64,000 bases of DNA from Phyllobacterium sophorae. GTDB taxonomy: Bacteria; Pseudomonadota; Alphaproteobacteria; Rhizobiales; Rhizobiaceae. Where the stretch lies: the NCBI RefSeq assembly GCF_003010965.1, contig NZ_PGGM01000002.1, forward strand, positions 620,001 through 684,000, read 5' to 3'. Positions 44,613-63,133 of this stretch are shown piece after piece (the stretch's first letter is position 1; the number at the start of each line of letters is the position of its first letter). A model generated the notes under the pieces. It saw only the letters and a list, made by a program, of their open reading frames with translations. It ran no database searches and had not been told where the DNA came from. The position numbers and the translations under genes were made by a program.

Positions 44613-44956
44613 CTGTTGATTGAAGTCTCAAGCCTAACCGTTTGAGATAAAAGAATTCCAGGCCTTTCGGGGCCTGGATAACCGGATGAAAGTCCGGTTA
44701 TCCTGTCCGAGATTGCGGGTGGTTCGCCTTAATATCGCAAGAACCCGCATGAGACGTGGAACAACCAGGTTTTGAGGGCTTCGCCCAATGAACAAGGTTC
44801 GAACCGTAGTTGCCTTTCGCTTGCAGCCGATTTCGGCGAAGCAGGGGGGACAGGATCCTCAAGTGCTGTGTGGTTCCAGTTTCAAATTGGCTCCTTGCAG
44901 CAAAAGGCAACCCGGCAGGGGCGCAATCAAGCGTTTCTGTCAAATGGAGAGAGACA
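44613..44956 (+). promoter_or_regulatory. rplJ (L10) leader with two strong hairpins
   Basis: A 344-bp gap between rplA and rplJ. Hairpin one is 44658-44677 (7-bp CCAGGCC/GGCCTGG). Hairpin two is 44678-44701 (perfect 9-bp ATAACCGGA/TCCGGTTAT) and follows without a gap. The rest has several shorter repeats. L10-L12 binds such a leader to repress its own translation in many bacteria; the first hairpins could also attenuate rplKA transcripts. Role here is inferred from position. Confidence 0.6.
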
Positions 44957-45475
44957 GTGGAAAAAGCGGAAAAGCGCGAATTCGTCGCGTGGCTGAATGG
45001 AGTCTTCAAGGACTCTGGTTCAGTTGTCGTGGCCCACTATACCGGTCTCACCGTTGCGCAGCTGAGCGATCTTCGCTCCAAGATGCGTGATGCTGGTGGC
45101 ACCGTTAAAGTCGCGAAGAACCGCCTTGCCAAGATCGCTCTTCAGGGCACGGATTCGGAAGGCATCGCTGATCTGTTCACAGGTCAGACACTCGTTGCTT
45201 ATTCCAACGATCCGATTACGGCACCAAAGATCGCCATCGAATTTGCCAAGGGTAACGACAAGCTCGTCATCCTCGGTGGCTCGATGGGAGCAACAACTCT
45301 CGACCCTGATGGGGTAAAGGCTCTTGCCGCACTTCCATCACTCGACGAGTTGCGCGCAAAGCTGGTTGGTATGATCCAGACACCGGCAACACGCATCGCT
45401 CAGATCGTCAACGCACCGGCAGGTCAGCTTGCCCGCGTTTTCGGCGCCTATGCCCGGAAGGACGAAGCGGCATAA
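44957..45475 (+). CDS. rplJ: 50S ribosomal protein L10
   Basis: Stalk base that carries the L7/L12 dimers. Starting at the GTG (44957), it has 172 residues ([23 protein letters not shown]), the size seen in rhizobia; GGAGAGAGA lies before the GTG. The frame is open upstream to 44810 but that part is the leader. [29 protein letters not shown] is the rRNA-binding core, and the C-terminal helix for L12 ends [10 protein letters not shown]. It is followed by rplL after 49 bp. Confidence 0.97.
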   Translation: MEKAEKREFVAWLNGVFKDSGSVVVAHYTGLTVAQLSDLRSKMRDAGGTVKVAKNRLAKIALQGTDSEGIADLFTGQTLVAYSNDPITAPKIAIEFAKGNDKLVILGGSMGATTLDPDGVKALAALPSLDELRAKLVGMIQTPATRIAQIVNAPAGQLARVFGAYARKDEAA

Positions 45476-45524
45476 GGCCGTTCTCGCTGTCACAATATAT
45501 CGAACCTTGTAAAGGAATACCAAA

Positions 45525-45902
45525 ATGACTGATCTCGCAAAGATCGTAGACGACCTGTCCAACCTGACCGTTCTCGAAGCTGCTGAACTTTCGAAGCTTC
45601 TTGAAGAGAAGTGGGGCGTTTCTGCCGCTGCTCCTGTTGCTGTTGCTGCTGCCGCTGGCGGTGGTGCAGCTGCTGCCGCAGTTGAAGAAAAGACTGAATT
45701 CGACGTCGTTCTGACCGAAGCCGGTGCTAACAAGATCAACGTGATCAAGGAAGTCCGCGCTATCACCGGTCTCGGCCTCAAGGAAGCCAAGGACCTCGTT
45801 GAAGCCGCTCCCAAGGCGGTCAAGGAAGCTGCTACCAAGGACGAAGCTGACAAGATCAAGGCACAGCTCGAAGCTGCTGGCGCCAAGGTCGAACTCAAGT
45901 AA
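45525..45902 (+). CDS. rplL: 50S ribosomal protein L7/L12
   Basis: Multicopy stalk protein that recruits translational GTPases. The 125 residues have the N-terminal dimerisation helices, an alanine/glycine-rich hinge (about 38-56), and the C-terminal factor-binding domain with [24 protein letters not shown] and [24 protein letters not shown] before the ATG is a fair ribosome-binding site. It precedes rpoB with a structured gap. Confidence 0.98.
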   Translation: MTDLAKIVDDLSNLTVLEAAELSKLLEEKWGVSAAAPVAVAAAAGGGAAAAAVEEKTEFDVVLTEAGANKINVIKEVRAITGLGLKEAKDLVEAAPKAVKEAATKDEADKIKAQLEAAGAKVELK

Positions 45903-45913
45903 GTCTTGCGTTA

Positions 45914-45941
45914 TTGGCGGGCAGGGCAACCTGTCCGCCAA
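45914..45941 (+). promoter_or_regulatory. Hairpin in the rplL-rpoB gap
   Basis: A 12-bp stem (TTGGCGGGCAGG with CCTGTCCGCCAA, one G-U pair) and a 4-base GCAA loop lies 12 bases past the rplL stop. A second short repeat (CCCCTCCGGGG) follows near 45947. There is no long T run, so partial termination or RNA processing before rpoB is more likely than a full stop; E. coli has an attenuator and an RNase III site at this place. Confidence 0.6.
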
Positions 45942-46087
45942 CTTGCCCCTCCGGGGGTTCCGGTACTGAACCCTTTTCCTGACGGCAATTTCGATGCTTT
46001 CAGGAAACGGGTTTTGTCCCGTTCACGGGGCCGCAGAAGCGGTTTTAAGAAACAGGCCAGTTTCTGGCATAAAGACGAGGAGCGACG

Positions 46088-50239
<4,152 letters not shown>

Positions 50240-50247
50240 GAAGGGAA

Positions 50248-50271
50248 GGGTGCGCAGTTCGCTGCGCACCC
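50248..50271 (+). promoter_or_regulatory. UUCG-capped hairpin between rpoB and rpoC
   Basis: A perfect 10-bp stem (GGGTGCGCAG/CTGCGCACCC) closed by TTCG, starting 8 bases after the rpoB stop. Only a weak T-rich stretch follows (50278-50284), so it is probably an mRNA stability or processing element rather than a strong terminator, since rpoC depends on read-through. Confidence 0.6.
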
Positions 50272-50379
50272 GACCAGTTTGTTTCGAGCCGCTGCAGAAG
50301 CGGCATTTGATCTAGATGGACCGCGGCGGCGGATATCCATCGCAAGCAGAGGGCACTTTCTGCCCCATGGAGAAACGGC

Positions 50380-54588
<4,209 letters not shown>

Positions 54589-54610
54589 ACCGGTTCCTGT
54601 AACAATGAAC

Positions 54611-54650
54611 AAGGCCGCCCCGGGGAGATCCGGGACGGCCTTGTCTGTTT
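54611..54650 (+). terminator. Terminator after rpoC
   Basis: Arms 54611-54623 and 54630-54642 pair at 12 of 13 positions (AAGGCCG...CGGCCTT outer part), around a 6-base loop. A T-rich TTGTCTGTTT follows. It begins 22 bases after the rpoC stop and ends the rpl-rpo unit. Confidence 0.75.
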
Positions 54651-54922
54651 CAAGATTCAACCGAACGCACCAGAATTGCTCGTTGTAGTAGAGAATATTG
54701 GGTCAGATTCGCCGATTGTTGGGTAAGAACCGGCCAAGCTTGGGCCAAATTCGCAATGTTGCGCACAACCTCTCTACAAGAATGCACGTCGCCCGCCTCC
54801 CGGCTAGTCTGGCCGCGATTGAACGAAGCACCCGCCTGACAGCCAACCGTAACGTTTGGTACGGTTCGTAAGAATCTCAATTCCAGATTGCGGACAGCTG
54901 CATGAACCGGCAAGGCAGCACG
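54651..54922. other. Gap between the rpoC terminator and the small unknown gene
   Basis: I see no gene, repeat or clear promoter in these 270 bases. A minus-strand frame of 87 codons here has no ribosome-binding site and begins in the middle of the gap. Confidence 0.5.
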
Positions 54923-55204
54923 CTACTCATTGAACTCTATGAGTGCAGCCTGACCGGTAAGGGCATTCTTGTAGGCGGAGAGGTGGGGTTCCTCGTCTGG
55001 CTCTTCGGTTAGCGTCCCGATCTCGAGAAGTTCCGCTTCGTCATAGCCTTCATTGGCGAGAATTTGCAGAGCGACGCTGACGAGATTGTCGGTGTCGTCC
55101 GTCATCAGCAGCAGATGGACCTGCCGCGGTTCCTCTTCCTTGTTTTTCCAGACATCGGCGACGATGAGCTGGACAGGTTTCGACTCGGATGGTGCTGATG
55201 ACAT
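54923..55204 (-). CDS. Conserved-looking hypothetical protein between rpoC and rpsL
   Basis: A 93-residue acidic protein: MSSAPSESKPVQLIVADVWK, then NKEEEPRQVHLLLMTDDTDNLVSVALQILANEGYDEAELLEIG and an acidic TEEPDEEPHLSAYKNALTGQ segment. The alternating strand-helix pattern suggests a small compact alpha/beta fold, with no recognised domain. The frame is open to 55342, but the upstream part looks non-coding, and MSSAPS is the better start. It is alone, opposite to the ribosomal genes, in a spot that is gene-free in many bacteria. Function unknown. Confidence 0.7.
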   Translation of the reverse strand: MSSAPSESKPVQLIVADVWKNKEEEPRQVHLLLMTDDTDNLVSVALQILANEGYDEAELLEIGTLTEEPDEEPHLSAYKNALTGQAALIEFNE

Positions 55205-55673
55205 TGAATGATTCTCGATTCCTGGTTTCAAGGGTGCAGAATGGATATTTTGACGCCTCTTATCATAATCCGGCGCGAAAACGCTGTGCACGATGTGAAA
55301 TTTTGCTTGAATTAATGCCTCCTCGGCGAAACTATCTTTCATTCAGGCCACAAAGCGCCTGTAAACGCTGCAATCCTTAATAATATTTGGGGTTCAGGCT
55401 TGACGAGAGCCCGGGGACGAAGTATCAGCAGCCCATCTGAGCCGATGTGAGATTGGCTGTTTCGGAGCGACACGCTCTGGAGTTCATCTCAAACAGGGTT
55501 CGTTTTACGATCGAAATGCAATTTGCCGCTCGCATGAAGCCAACAGGGCTTCCTCTGCTTTTATTCGGGCAACCACCTCGCGGTGGTTTATTTGCCCGAA
55601 TTCGTGCATGAGCATGGCGCTGAAACGGCCCTGACGGGCGAAGATACGAGATTTGTGAAAGAGGGAAGGTTGA
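55205..55673. other. Upstream region of the str operon
   Basis: About 470 bp between the divergent 93-residue protein gene and rpsL. It should contain promoters for both; I could not choose one with confidence. The only strong structure is the composite hairpin at 55564-55600. Minus-strand frames here lack translation signals. Confidence 0.5.
55564..55600 (+). promoter_or_regulatory. Composite hairpin in the rpsL leader
   Basis: An outer 9-bp stem (TTCGGGCAA, 55564-55572, with TTGCCCGAA, 55592-55600) encloses an inner 5-bp stem CCACC/GGTGG with loop TCGC. A 5-base bulge lies on one side. It lies 74 bases before the rpsL start and could be a protein-binding or attenuation element of the str mRNA. 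Confidence 0.5.
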
Positions 55674-56045
55674 ATGCCTACCGTAAACCAGCTGATCCGC
55701 AAGCCGCGCACTGCGCCGGTAAAGCGCAATAAAGTCCCTGCTCTGCAGGAAAACCCGCAGAAGCGCGGCGTTTGCACTCGCGTCTATACGACGACACCGA
55801 AGAAGCCGAACTCGGCTCTCCGTAAGGTCGCCAAGGTGCGTCTGACGAACGGATTTGAAGTCATCGGATATATTCCGGGTGAGGGGCATAACCTTCAGGA
55901 GCACTCTGTCGTGATGATCCGCGGCGGCCGTGTGAAGGATTTGCCGGGTGTTCGTTACCACATCATCCGCGGTGTTCTGGATACCCAGGGCGTCAAGAAC
56001 CGCAAGCAGCGCCGTTCCAAGTACGGTGCGAAGCGTCCGAAGTAA
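55674..56045 (+). CDS. rpsL: 30S ribosomal protein S12
   Basis: Decoding-centre protein. The 123 residues have the signature [19 protein letters not shown] with K43 and [13 protein letters not shown] with K88; both positions carry the lysines of streptomycin-sensitive strains. GGGAAGG about 4 bases before the ATG is the ribosome-binding site. It is the first gene of the str operon rpsL-rpsG-fusA-tuf. Confidence 0.98.
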   Translation: MPTVNQLIRKPRTAPVKRNKVPALQENPQKRGVCTRVYTTTPKKPNSALRKVAKVRLTNGFEVIGYIPGEGHNLQEHSVVMIRGGRVKDLPGVRYHIIRGVLDTQGVKNRKQRRSKYGAKRPK

Positions 56046-56105
56046 GATTTTCCGGGACTTTGGCCACCAGGTGGGTCAACCCGATGCAGATAAGAGACAA
56101 AGAAT

Positions 56106-56576
56106 ATGTCCAGACGCCATAGTGCAGAAAAGCGTGAGATCAATCCGGATCCGAAATTCGGCGATCTCGTTCTTACCAAGTTCATGAATGCAGTCATGCA
56201 TCATGGCAAGAAGTCGATTGCTGAGCGTATCGTTTACGGTGCGCTTGAGTCCGTTGAGGCCAAGAGCAAGCAGGAGCCGGTTGCCCTGTTCCATCAGGCT
56301 CTCGACAATGTCGCGCCGCACGTAGAAGTTCGTTCGCGCCGCGTTGGTGGTGCGACCTACCAGGTTCCGGTCGATGTTCGTCCGGAGCGTCGTCAGGCTC
56401 TCGCTATCCGCTGGCTCATCAATGCAGCTCGCGGCCGCAATGAGACGACGATGATCGATCGCCTGTCCGGTGAGCTCCTGGATGCTGCGAACAATCGTGG
56501 CTCGGCCGTGAAGAAGCGTGAAGACACGCATCGCATGGCGGAAGCCAACCGCGCATTCTCGCATTACCGCTGGTAA
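56106..56576 (+). CDS. rpsG: 30S ribosomal protein S7
   Basis: Primary 16S rRNA-binding protein that nucleates the 30S head and in E. coli represses the str mRNA. The 156 residues begin [20 protein letters not shown] and contain the signature [22 protein letters not shown]-type segment and [19 protein letters not shown]. It ends with [11 protein letters not shown]. It is 60 bp after rpsL and 33 bp before fusA. Confidence 0.98.
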   Translation: MSRRHSAEKREINPDPKFGDLVLTKFMNAVMHHGKKSIAERIVYGALESVEAKSKQEPVALFHQALDNVAPHVEVRSRRVGGATYQVPVDVRPERRQALAIRWLINAARGRNETTMIDRLSGELLDAANNRGSAVKKREDTHRMAEANRAFSHYRW

Positions 56577-56609
56577 GCGTCGAAACCCTATTCTTGAAGG
56601 CACCCTATC

Positions 56610-58697
56610 ATGGCCCGCGAATATAAAATCGAAGACTACCGTAATTTCGGTATCATGGCGCACATCGACGCCGGCAAGACCACGACCACCGAGCGTATCC
56701 TTTATTACACCGGTAAGTCGCACAAGATCGGTGAAGTCCACGATGGCGCCGCAACCATGGACTGGATGGAACAGGAGCAGGAGCGTGGCATCACGATCAC
56801 TTCGGCTGCGACCACCACGTTCTGGAAGGGCCGCGACGGCAAGATGCGCCGTTTCAACATCATTGATACGCCTGGCCACGTCGACTTCACGATCGAAGTA
56901 GAGCGTTCGCTGCGCGTTCTCGACGGCGCAATTGCGCTGCTCGATGCCAATGCCGGTGTTGAGCCGCAGACCGAAACCGTCTGGCGTCAGGCTGAGAAGT
57001 ATCACGTTCCGCGTATGATCTTCGTCAACAAGATGGACAAGACCGGCGCTGACTTCTATCGCTGCGTCGATATGGTCAAGTCCCGTCTCGGTGCCAAGGC
57101 GCTTGTCATGCAGCTGCCGATCGGTGCTGAGAACGAGTTCAAGGGCGTTGTCGATCTGATCGAGATGAAGGCCCTGGTCTGGCGCGACGAGCAGCTCGGC
57201 GCACAGTGGGATGTCGTTGAGATCCCGGCTGACCTGAAGGACCGTGCAGAAGAGTTTCGTGAAAAGCTGATCGAGACCGCTGTTGAGGTCGAGGAAGCTG
57301 CCATGGAAGCTTATCTCGAAGGCAACATGCCCGACAACGAGAAGCTGCGTCAGTTGATCCGTATCGGCACCTGCCGCGTAGAATTCCATCCAGTATTCTG
57401 CGGTTCTGCTTTCAAGAACAAGGGCGTACAGCCGCTTCTTGACGGTGTCGTTGAATTCTTGCCTTCTCCGGTCGATGTTCCGGCGATCAAGGGTATCGAT
57501 CCGAAGACCGATGCAGAAACAGTTCGTAAGTCGTCGGACGAAGAGCCTTTGTCGATGCTGGCATTCAAGATCATGAATGACCCGTTCGTTGGCTCGCTGA
57601 CATTCTGCCGCATCTATTCCGGCAAGCTGACCAAGGGCATCTCGCTCGATAACACGGTGAAGCTGAAGCGCGAGCGTATCGGCCGCATGCTGCAGATGCA
57701 CTCCAATTCGCGTGAAGACATCGAAGAAGCATTTGCCGGTGACATTGTTGCCTTGGCAGGCCTCAAGGAAACCACTACGGGTGACACGCTTTGCGATCCG
57801 CTGAAGCCGGTTATCCTGGAACGCATGGTGTTCCCGGAGCCAGTTATCTCGATCGCGATCGAGCCGAAGACCAAGGCTGACCAGGAAAAGATGGGCCTCG
57901 CGCTTAATCGTCTTGCTGCTGAAGATCCTTCCTTCCGCGTCAAGTCGGACGAAGAATCCGGCCAGACCATCATTTCCGGCATGGGCGAGCTTCATCTCGA
58001 CATTCTCGTCGATCGTATGCGCCGCGAGTTCAAGGTCGAGGCGAATGTCGGTAATCCGCAGGTTGCCTATCGTGAATCGATCACCCGCAAGGCTGAAATC
58101 GACTACACACACAAGAAGCAGTCCGGTGGTTCGGGTCAGTTCGCTCGCATCAAGGTCGTCTTCGAGCCGCATGATGGCGATGAGTTCATCTTCGAATCGA
58201 AGATCGTCGGTGGTGCAATTCCGAAGGAATACATCCCTGGCGTCGAAAAGGGTATCTTGAGCGTCATGGGTGCGGGTCCGCTCGCAGGCTTCCCGATGCT
58301 CGGCGTGAAAGCCACGCTGATCGACGGCGCCTACCATGATGTGGACTCTTCGGTTCTCGCCTTCGAAATCGCAGCTCGCGCTGCATTCCGCGAAGGTGCG
58401 CAGAAGGCCGGTGCCCAGCTGCTCGAGCCGATCATGAAGGTCGAGGTAGTAACCCCTGAAGATTACGTCGGTGACGTGATCGGCGATCTGAATTCACGTC
58501 GTGGTCAGATCTCGGGCACGGAAGCTCGTGGTATCGCTACCGTCGTCAATGCAAACGTGCCGCTGGCCAACATGTTCGGTTACGTGAGCAACCTGCGTTC
58601 GATGAGCCAGGGTCGTGCACAGTACACCATGCAGTTCGATCACTACGAACCTGTTCCGACAGCAGTCGCACAGGAAATTCAGAAGAAGTTTGCGTAA
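56610..58697 (+). CDS. fusA: Elongation factor G
   Basis: Translocase GTPase; 695 residues. The G-domain motifs [23 protein letters not shown] and NKMDKTGAD are present. The switch I segment [14 protein letters not shown] follows the tuf-type pattern, and domains III-V end [20 protein letters not shown]. Only one fusA copy is in the window. The gene is 65 bp before tuf2. A 753-codon open frame on the opposite strand is a composition shadow. Confidence 0.99.
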   Translation: MAREYKIEDYRNFGIMAHIDAGKTTTTERILYYTGKSHKIGEVHDGAATMDWMEQEQERGITITSAATTTFWKGRDGKMRRFNIIDTPGHVDFTIEVERSLRVLDGAIALLDANAGVEPQTETVWRQAEKYHVPRMIFVNKMDKTGADFYRCVDMVKSRLGAKALVMQLPIGAENEFKGVVDLIEMKALVWRDEQLGAQWDVVEIPADLKDRAEEFREKLIETAVEVEEAAMEAYLEGNMPDNEKLRQLIRIGTCRVEFHPVFCGSAFKNKGVQPLLDGVVEFLPSPVDVPAIKGIDPKTDAETVRKSSDEEPLSMLAFKIMNDPFVGSLTFCRIYSGKLTKGISLDNTVKLKRERIGRMLQMHSNSREDIEEAFAGDIVALAGLKETTTGDTLCDPLKPVILERMVFPEPVISIAIEPKTKADQEKMGLALNRLAAEDPSFRVKSDEESGQTIISGMGELHLDILVDRMRREFKVEANVGNPQVAYRESITRKAEIDYTHKKQSGGSGQFARIKVVFEPHDGDEFIFESKIVGGAIPKEYIPGVEKGILSVMGAGPLAGFPMLGVKATLIDGAYHDVDSSVLAFEIAARAAFREGAQKAGAQLLEPIMKVEVVTPEDYVGDVIGDLNSRRGQISGTEARGIATVVNANVPLANMFGYVSNLRSMSQGRAQYTMQFDHYEPVPTAVAQEIQKKFA

Positions 58698-58762
58698 CCA
58701 ACCGGTTGCGCGTGACAGTTGAGTTGAGCCTGAGCAGGCGAACATAATAACGGAGAGCTCAG

Positions 58763-59938
58763 ATGGCTAAGAGCAAGTTTGAACGTAACAAGCCGCACGT
58801 CAACATTGGCACGATTGGTCACGTTGACCATGGCAAGACGTCGTTGACGGCAGCGATTACGAAGTATTTCGGAGAGTACAAGGCGTACGATCAGATCGAC
58901 GCAGCGCCGGAAGAGAAGGCGCGCGGGATCACGATCTCGACGGCACACGTCGAGTATGAGACGCCGGCGCGTCACTATGCGCACGTCGATTGCCCGGGCC
59001 ACGCCGACTATGTGAAGAACATGATCACGGGTGCGGCGCAGATGGACGGTGCGATCCTGGTTGTCTCGGCTGCCGACGGCCCGATGCCGCAGACGCGCGA
59101 GCACATCCTGCTTGCCCGTCAGGTTGGCGTTCCGGCGATCGTTGTGTTCCTGAACAAGGTTGACCAGGTTGACGATGCCGAGCTTCTGGAGCTGGTTGAA
59201 CTGGAAGTGCGCGAGCTTTTGTCGAAGTACGACTTCCCGGGCGACGACATTCCGATCGTCAAGGGTTCGGCTTTGGCTGCGCTTGAAGACTCCAACAAGG
59301 AAATCGGCGAAGACGCGGTGCGTGCGCTGATGGCGGAAGTCGACAAGTACATCCCGACGCCGGAACGTCCGGTCGACCTGCCGTTCCTGATGCCGATCGA
59401 AGACGTTTTCTCGATTTCGGGCCGTGGTACGGTTGTGACGGGCCGCGTTGAACGCGGGATCGTCAAGGTTGGTGAAGAAGTCGAGATCATCGGCATCAAG
59501 CCGACGACGAAGACGACGGTGACCGGCGTTGAAATGTTCCGCAAGCTGCTCGATCAGGGCCAGGCAGGCGACAACATCGGTGCGCTGATCCGCGGCGTTG
59601 GCCGTGAAGACGTGGAGCGCGGCCAGATCCTTGCCAAGCCGGGTTCGGTCAAGCCGCACACGAAGTTCAAGGCAGAAGCCTATATCCTGACGAAGGACGA
59701 AGGTGGCCGTCATACGCCATTCTTCTCCAACTACCGTCCGCAGTTCTACTTCCGCACGACCGACGTGACGGGTGTTGTGACGCTGCCGGAAGGCACGGAA
59801 ATGGTCATGCCCGGCGACAACATCGCAGTCGATGTGACGCTGATCGTGCCGATCGCGATGGAAGAGAAGCTGCGCTTCGCTATCCGTGAAGGTGGCCGCA
59901 CCGTCGGTGCAGGCATCGTATCGTCGATCATTGAATAA
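58763..59938 (+). CDS. tuf: Elongation factor Tu, second copy (str operon)
   Basis: The same 391-residue protein as the copy at 40690-41865; the DNA is identical for 1151 bp from the ATG to 59913 and then differs only in synonymous positions of the last codons. Identity begins exactly at the start codon, while upstream regions are unrelated (here ACGGAGAGCTC, a good ribosome-binding site). This copy is in the ancestral str position. Its 3' tail is the one found as a remnant after tuf1. Confidence 0.98.
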   Translation: MAKSKFERNKPHVNIGTIGHVDHGKTSLTAAITKYFGEYKAYDQIDAAPEEKARGITISTAHVEYETPARHYAHVDCPGHADYVKNMITGAAQMDGAILVVSAADGPMPQTREHILLARQVGVPAIVVFLNKVDQVDDAELLELVELEVRELLSKYDFPGDDIPIVKGSALAALEDSNKEIGEDAVRALMAEVDKYIPTPERPVDLPFLMPIEDVFSISGRGTVVTGRVERGIVKVGEEVEIIGIKPTTKTTVTGVEMFRKLLDQGQAGDNIGALIRGVGREDVERGQILAKPGSVKPHTKFKAEAYILTKDEGGRHTPFFSNYRPQFYFRTTDVTGVVTLPEGTEMVMPGDNIAVDVTLIVPIAMEEKLRFAIREGGRTVGAGIVSSIIE

Positions 59939-59956
59939 ATTAAGGTTTTATGCGGA

Positions 59957-59978
59957 AGACGCCTGCTATAGGGCGTCT
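59957..59978 (+). promoter_or_regulatory. Hairpin between tuf2 and rpsJ
   Basis: AGACGCC (59957-59963) pairs with GGCGTCT (59972-59978) around eight bases, 18 bases past the tuf2 stop. No T run follows, and rpsJ starts 24 bases later, so the str and S10 genes may be read through with this as a processing or partial-termination point. Confidence 0.45.
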
Positions 59979-60001
59979 CCGCTAAACAAGGAAAAGATGA
60001 A

Positions 60002-60310
60002 ATGAACGGTCAAAACATCCGCATTCGCCTCAAGGCGTTTGATCATCGGATCCTTGACGATTCGACGCGGGAAATCGTGTCGACTGCCAAGCGTACCGGT
60101 GCCAACGTGCGCGGACCGATCCCGCTCCCTACACGGATCGAAAAGTTCACTGTTAACCGCTCGCCGCATATCGACAAGAAAAGCCGCGAACAGTTCGAGA
60201 TGCGCACTCATAAGCGTCTTCTCGATATCGTAGACCCAACCCCGCAGACAGTTGACGCGCTGATGAAGCTCGATCTTTCCGCTGGTGTTGATGTCGAGAT
60301 CAAGCTGTAA
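60002..60310 (+). CDS. rpsJ: 30S ribosomal protein S10
   Basis: 30S head protein and partner of NusB in antitermination and of NusG. The 102 residues start [19 protein letters not shown] and include the signature [29 protein letters not shown] precedes the ATG at 60002. It opens the S10 operon, which continues rplC-rplD-rplW-rplB-rpsS-rplV-rpsC. Confidence 0.98.
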   Translation: MNGQNIRIRLKAFDHRILDDSTREIVSTAKRTGANVRGPIPLPTRIEKFTVNRSPHIDKKSREQFEMRTHKRLLDIVDPTPQTVDALMKLDLSAGVDVEIKL

Positions 60311-60335
60311 GGCTTGAGGACGGAAGGACGAACCG

Positions 60336-61073
60336 ATGCGTTCAGGTGTAATTGCACAGAAACTGGGCATGACTCGCGTCTACAACGACGCAGGTGAGCA
60401 TGTGCCGGTGACAGTACTCCGGATGGAGAACTGCCAGGTTGTGGCTCAGCGTACAGTCGAGAAGAATGGCTACACTGCCGTTCAGCTCGGTGTTGGACTG
60501 GCCAAGGTAAAGAATACGACAAAGAGCTTGCGCGGTCATTTCGCGACGGCTTCCGTCGAGCCAAAGGCGAAGGTCGCGGAATTCCGCGTCTCGGCCGACA
60601 ATCTTCTTGATGTCGGTGTTGAGATCACCGCCGAACATTACGTTGCCGGCCAGAAGGTCGATGTGACTGGCACTTCGATCGGTAAGGGTTTTGCCGGTTC
60701 GATGAAGCGCCATAACTTCGGCGGTCACCGCGCTACGCACGGTAACTCGGTTACTCACCGCGCTCACGGTTCTACCGGTCAGCGTCAGGATCCGGGCAAG
60801 GTGTTCAAGGGCAAGAAGATGGCCGGTCACATGGGTCAGACCCGCGTGACGACACAGAACATCGAAGTCGTTTCGACGGACCTCGATCGTGGCCTCATTC
60901 TGGTCCGTGGTGCAGTTCCTGGTTCCAAGGGTGCATGGATCCTGGTACGCGATGCCGTCAAGGTAGCGCTGCCGGACAATGCTCCCAAGCCAGCAGGTCT
61001 CCGTCAGGCCGCAAATATCGAAGCAGCCGTGTCTGATGCAGAAGTCGCACAGACAACCGAGGGAGCCGAATAA
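60336..61073 (+). CDS. rplC: 50S ribosomal protein L3
   Basis: Early 23S rRNA-binding protein near the peptidyl-transferase centre. The 245 residues start [18 protein letters not shown] and contain the loop [39 protein letters not shown]. That loop includes the glutamine of GQ-D/P type known to be methylated by PrmB. A 35-residue alanine-rich extension at the C-terminus is typical for rhizobia. Its stop overlaps the rplD start by one base (TAATG). Confidence 0.98.
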   Translation: MRSGVIAQKLGMTRVYNDAGEHVPVTVLRMENCQVVAQRTVEKNGYTAVQLGVGLAKVKNTTKSLRGHFATASVEPKAKVAEFRVSADNLLDVGVEITAEHYVAGQKVDVTGTSIGKGFAGSMKRHNFGGHRATHGNSVTHRAHGSTGQRQDPGKVFKGKKMAGHMGQTRVTTQNIEVVSTDLDRGLILVRGAVPGSKGAWILVRDAVKVALPDNAPKPAGLRQAANIEAAVSDAEVAQTTEGAE

Positions 61074-61693
61074 TGGATCTCACAATTACAACACTTGAAG
61101 GCGCCGAAGCCGGCAAGGTGAAACTCTCCGAGGAGATTTTCGGTCTTGAGCCGCGCGACGATATCCTTCAGCGCATGGTCCGTTACCAGCTCGCCCGCAA
61201 GCAGCAGGGTACGCACAAGGCAAAGGGCCGTTCGGAAATCGCACGGACCGGCGCCAAGATGTACAAGCAGAAGGGTACGGGCCGCGCCCGTCACCATTCG
61301 GCACGTGCACCGCAGTTCCGCGGCGGCGGCAAGGCTCACGGTCCGGTTGTTCACAGCCACGATCATGACCTGCCCAAGAAGGTTCGTGCTCTTGCGCTCC
61401 GTCATGCCCTGTCCGCCAAGGTCAAGGCTTCCGACCTGATCATCGTCGATGATCTGCTGTCGGCTGAAGCCAAGACCAAGGTACTTGTTTCGCAGTTCGC
61501 CAAGCTTGGCCTCGAAAATGCGCTTCTCATCGGCGGTGCCGAGATTGATGCGAATTTCCGTCGCGCTGCTTCGAACATCCCGAACATCGATGTTCTGCCA
61601 ATTCAGGGCATCAATGTTTACGACATTCTGCGTCGTGGCAAGCTCGTGCTTTCCAAGGCAGCAGTTGAAGCTCTCGAGGAGCGTTTCAAATGA
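61073..61693 (+). CDS. rplD: 50S ribosomal protein L4
   Basis: Lines the peptide exit tunnel and in E. coli represses the S10 operon by attenuation. The 206 residues contain the tunnel loop [41 protein letters not shown], with the macrolide-relevant residues present. The start overlaps rplC and the end overlaps rplW (ATGA), so all three are coupled. No E. coli-like S10 leader is evident upstream of rpsJ. Confidence 0.98.
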   Translation: MDLTITTLEGAEAGKVKLSEEIFGLEPRDDILQRMVRYQLARKQQGTHKAKGRSEIARTGAKMYKQKGTGRARHHSARAPQFRGGGKAHGPVVHSHDHDLPKKVRALALRHALSAKVKASDLIIVDDLLSAEAKTKVLVSQFAKLGLENALLIGGAEIDANFRRAASNIPNIDVLPIQGINVYDILRRGKLVLSKAAVEALEERFK

Positions 61694-61983
61694 CTGATCT
61701 TCGCCACTACGACGTGATCGTCAGCCCGGTCATCACGGAAAAGTCGACCATGGTTTCTGAACACAACCAGGTCGTCTTCAACGTCGCCAAGAAGGCAACG
61801 AAGCCGGAAATCAAGGCCGCAGTCGAAGCGCTGTTCCGCGTGAAGGTTACTGCAGTCAATACAGCTGTGCGCAAAGGCAAGGTGAAGCGGTTCCGCGGCA
61901 TCGTCGGGCGCCAGAGTGATGTCAAGAAAGCAGTCGTGACGCTCGCCGAAGGGCAGTCGATCGATGTTTCGACTGGTCTCTGA
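61690..61983 (+). CDS. rplW: 50S ribosomal protein L23
   Basis: Sits at the tunnel exit and docks trigger factor and SRP. The 97 residues start [20 protein letters not shown] and contain [30 protein letters not shown]. It begins in a 4-base overlap with rplD and ends 20 bp before rplB. Confidence 0.98.
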   Translation: MTDLRHYDVIVSPVITEKSTMVSEHNQVVFNVAKKATKPEIKAAVEALFRVKVTAVNTAVRKGKVKRFRGIVGRQSDVKKAVVTLAEGQSIDVSTGL

Positions 61984-62003
61984 GGGGCCGTGGAGTAAAG
62001 ACA

Positions 62004-62837
62004 ATGGCACTCAAACATTATAATCCAACCACACCAAGCCAGCGTCAGCTGGTGATCGTGGACCGTTCGGAGCTCTACAAGGGCAAGCCTGTCAAGGCCT
62101 TGACCGAGGGTCTGTCGTCGAAGGGTGGTCGTAACAACTCCGGTCGCGTGACTGCACGCTACCAGGGTGGCGGACACAAGCGCACATACCGCTTCGTCGA
62201 CTTCAAGCGCCGCAAGCACGATGTAGCGGCCAAGGTTGAACGCCTTGAATACGATCCGAACCGGACCGCATTCATTGCGCTCATCCGCTACGAAGATGGC
62301 GAGTTGAGCTATATCCTGGCTCCGCAGCGTCTGGCAGTTGGCGACAGCGTTATCGCTGGCGCACAGACCGACGTGAAGCCGGGCAATGCGATGCCTCTGT
62401 CTTCGATCCCGGTCGGCACCATCATCCACAATGTGGAGATGAAGCCAGGCAAGGGTGGTCAGATCGCTCGCTCCGCCGGTACCTATGCGCAGCTCGTCGG
62501 CCGCGACCAGGGCATGGCAATTCTTCGCCTGAATTCAGGTGAACAGCGCCTCGTCCACGGTTCGTGCTTTGCCACGGTCGGTGCAGTATCCAATCCTGAC
62601 CATGGCAATATCAGCCTTGGTAAGGCAGGTCGCAGCCGTTGGCTCGGTAAGCGTCCGCACGTTCGCGGTGTTGCCATGAACCCGGTCGATCACCCCCACG
62701 GTGGTGGTGAAGGCCGTACGTCGGGTGGACGTCATCCAGTTTCTCCGTGGGGCAAACCCACGAAGGGCAAGAAGACGCGCTCCAACAAGTCGACGGACAA
62801 GTTCATCGCTCGTTCGCGTCATCAGCGCAAGAAGTAA
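62004..62837 (+). CDS. rplB: 50S ribosomal protein L2
   Basis: Large-subunit core protein needed for subunit joining and peptidyl transfer. The 277 residues start [20 protein letters not shown] and have [20 protein letters not shown]. The signature [27 protein letters not shown] includes the conserved histidine. It is followed by rpsS after 15 bp. Confidence 0.98.
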   Translation: MALKHYNPTTPSQRQLVIVDRSELYKGKPVKALTEGLSSKGGRNNSGRVTARYQGGGHKRTYRFVDFKRRKHDVAAKVERLEYDPNRTAFIALIRYEDGELSYILAPQRLAVGDSVIAGAQTDVKPGNAMPLSSIPVGTIIHNVEMKPGKGGQIARSAGTYAQLVGRDQGMAILRLNSGEQRLVHGSCFATVGAVSNPDHGNISLGKAGRSRWLGKRPHVRGVAMNPVDHPHGGGEGRTSGGRHPVSPWGKPTKGKKTRSNKSTDKFIARSRHQRKK

Positions 62838-62852
62838 GAGAGGTAGTCTGAA

Positions 62853-63131
62853 ATGGCTCGTTCAGTTTGGAAAGGCCCGTTCATCGATGGCTATCTTCTC
62901 AAGAAGGCTGAGAAGGTACGTGAGGGCGGTCGCAGTGAAGTTATCAAGATCTGGAGCCGCCGCTCCACGATCCTGCCGCAGTTCGTTGGACTGACCTTCG
63001 GCGTGTACAACGGTAACAAGCACGTTCCTGTTTCGGTCAACGAAGAGATGATCGGACACAAGTTTGGTGAATTCGCACCGACGCGTACCTATTACGGGCA
63101 CGGCGCGGACAAGAAAGCGAAGAGGAAATAA
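62853..63131 (+). CDS. rpsS: 30S ribosomal protein S19
   Basis: Head protein that contacts S13 and the A-site finger. The 92 residues start [20 protein letters not shown] and show the signature [39 protein letters not shown] lies before the ATG. rplV starts 2 bp after its stop. Confidence 0.98.
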   Translation: MARSVWKGPFIDGYLLKKAEKVREGGRSEVIKIWSRRSTILPQFVGLTFGVYNGNKHVPVSVNEEMIGHKFGEFAPTRTYYGHGADKKAKRK

Positions 63132-63133
63132 AG

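Noticed and set aside
56076-58337. 753-codon open frame antisense to fusA
   Set aside because: It mirrors a highly biased GC-rich gene; the product has no fold-like pattern or ribosome-binding site. Similar long antisense frames exist against rpoB, rpoC, sufD and both tuf genes.
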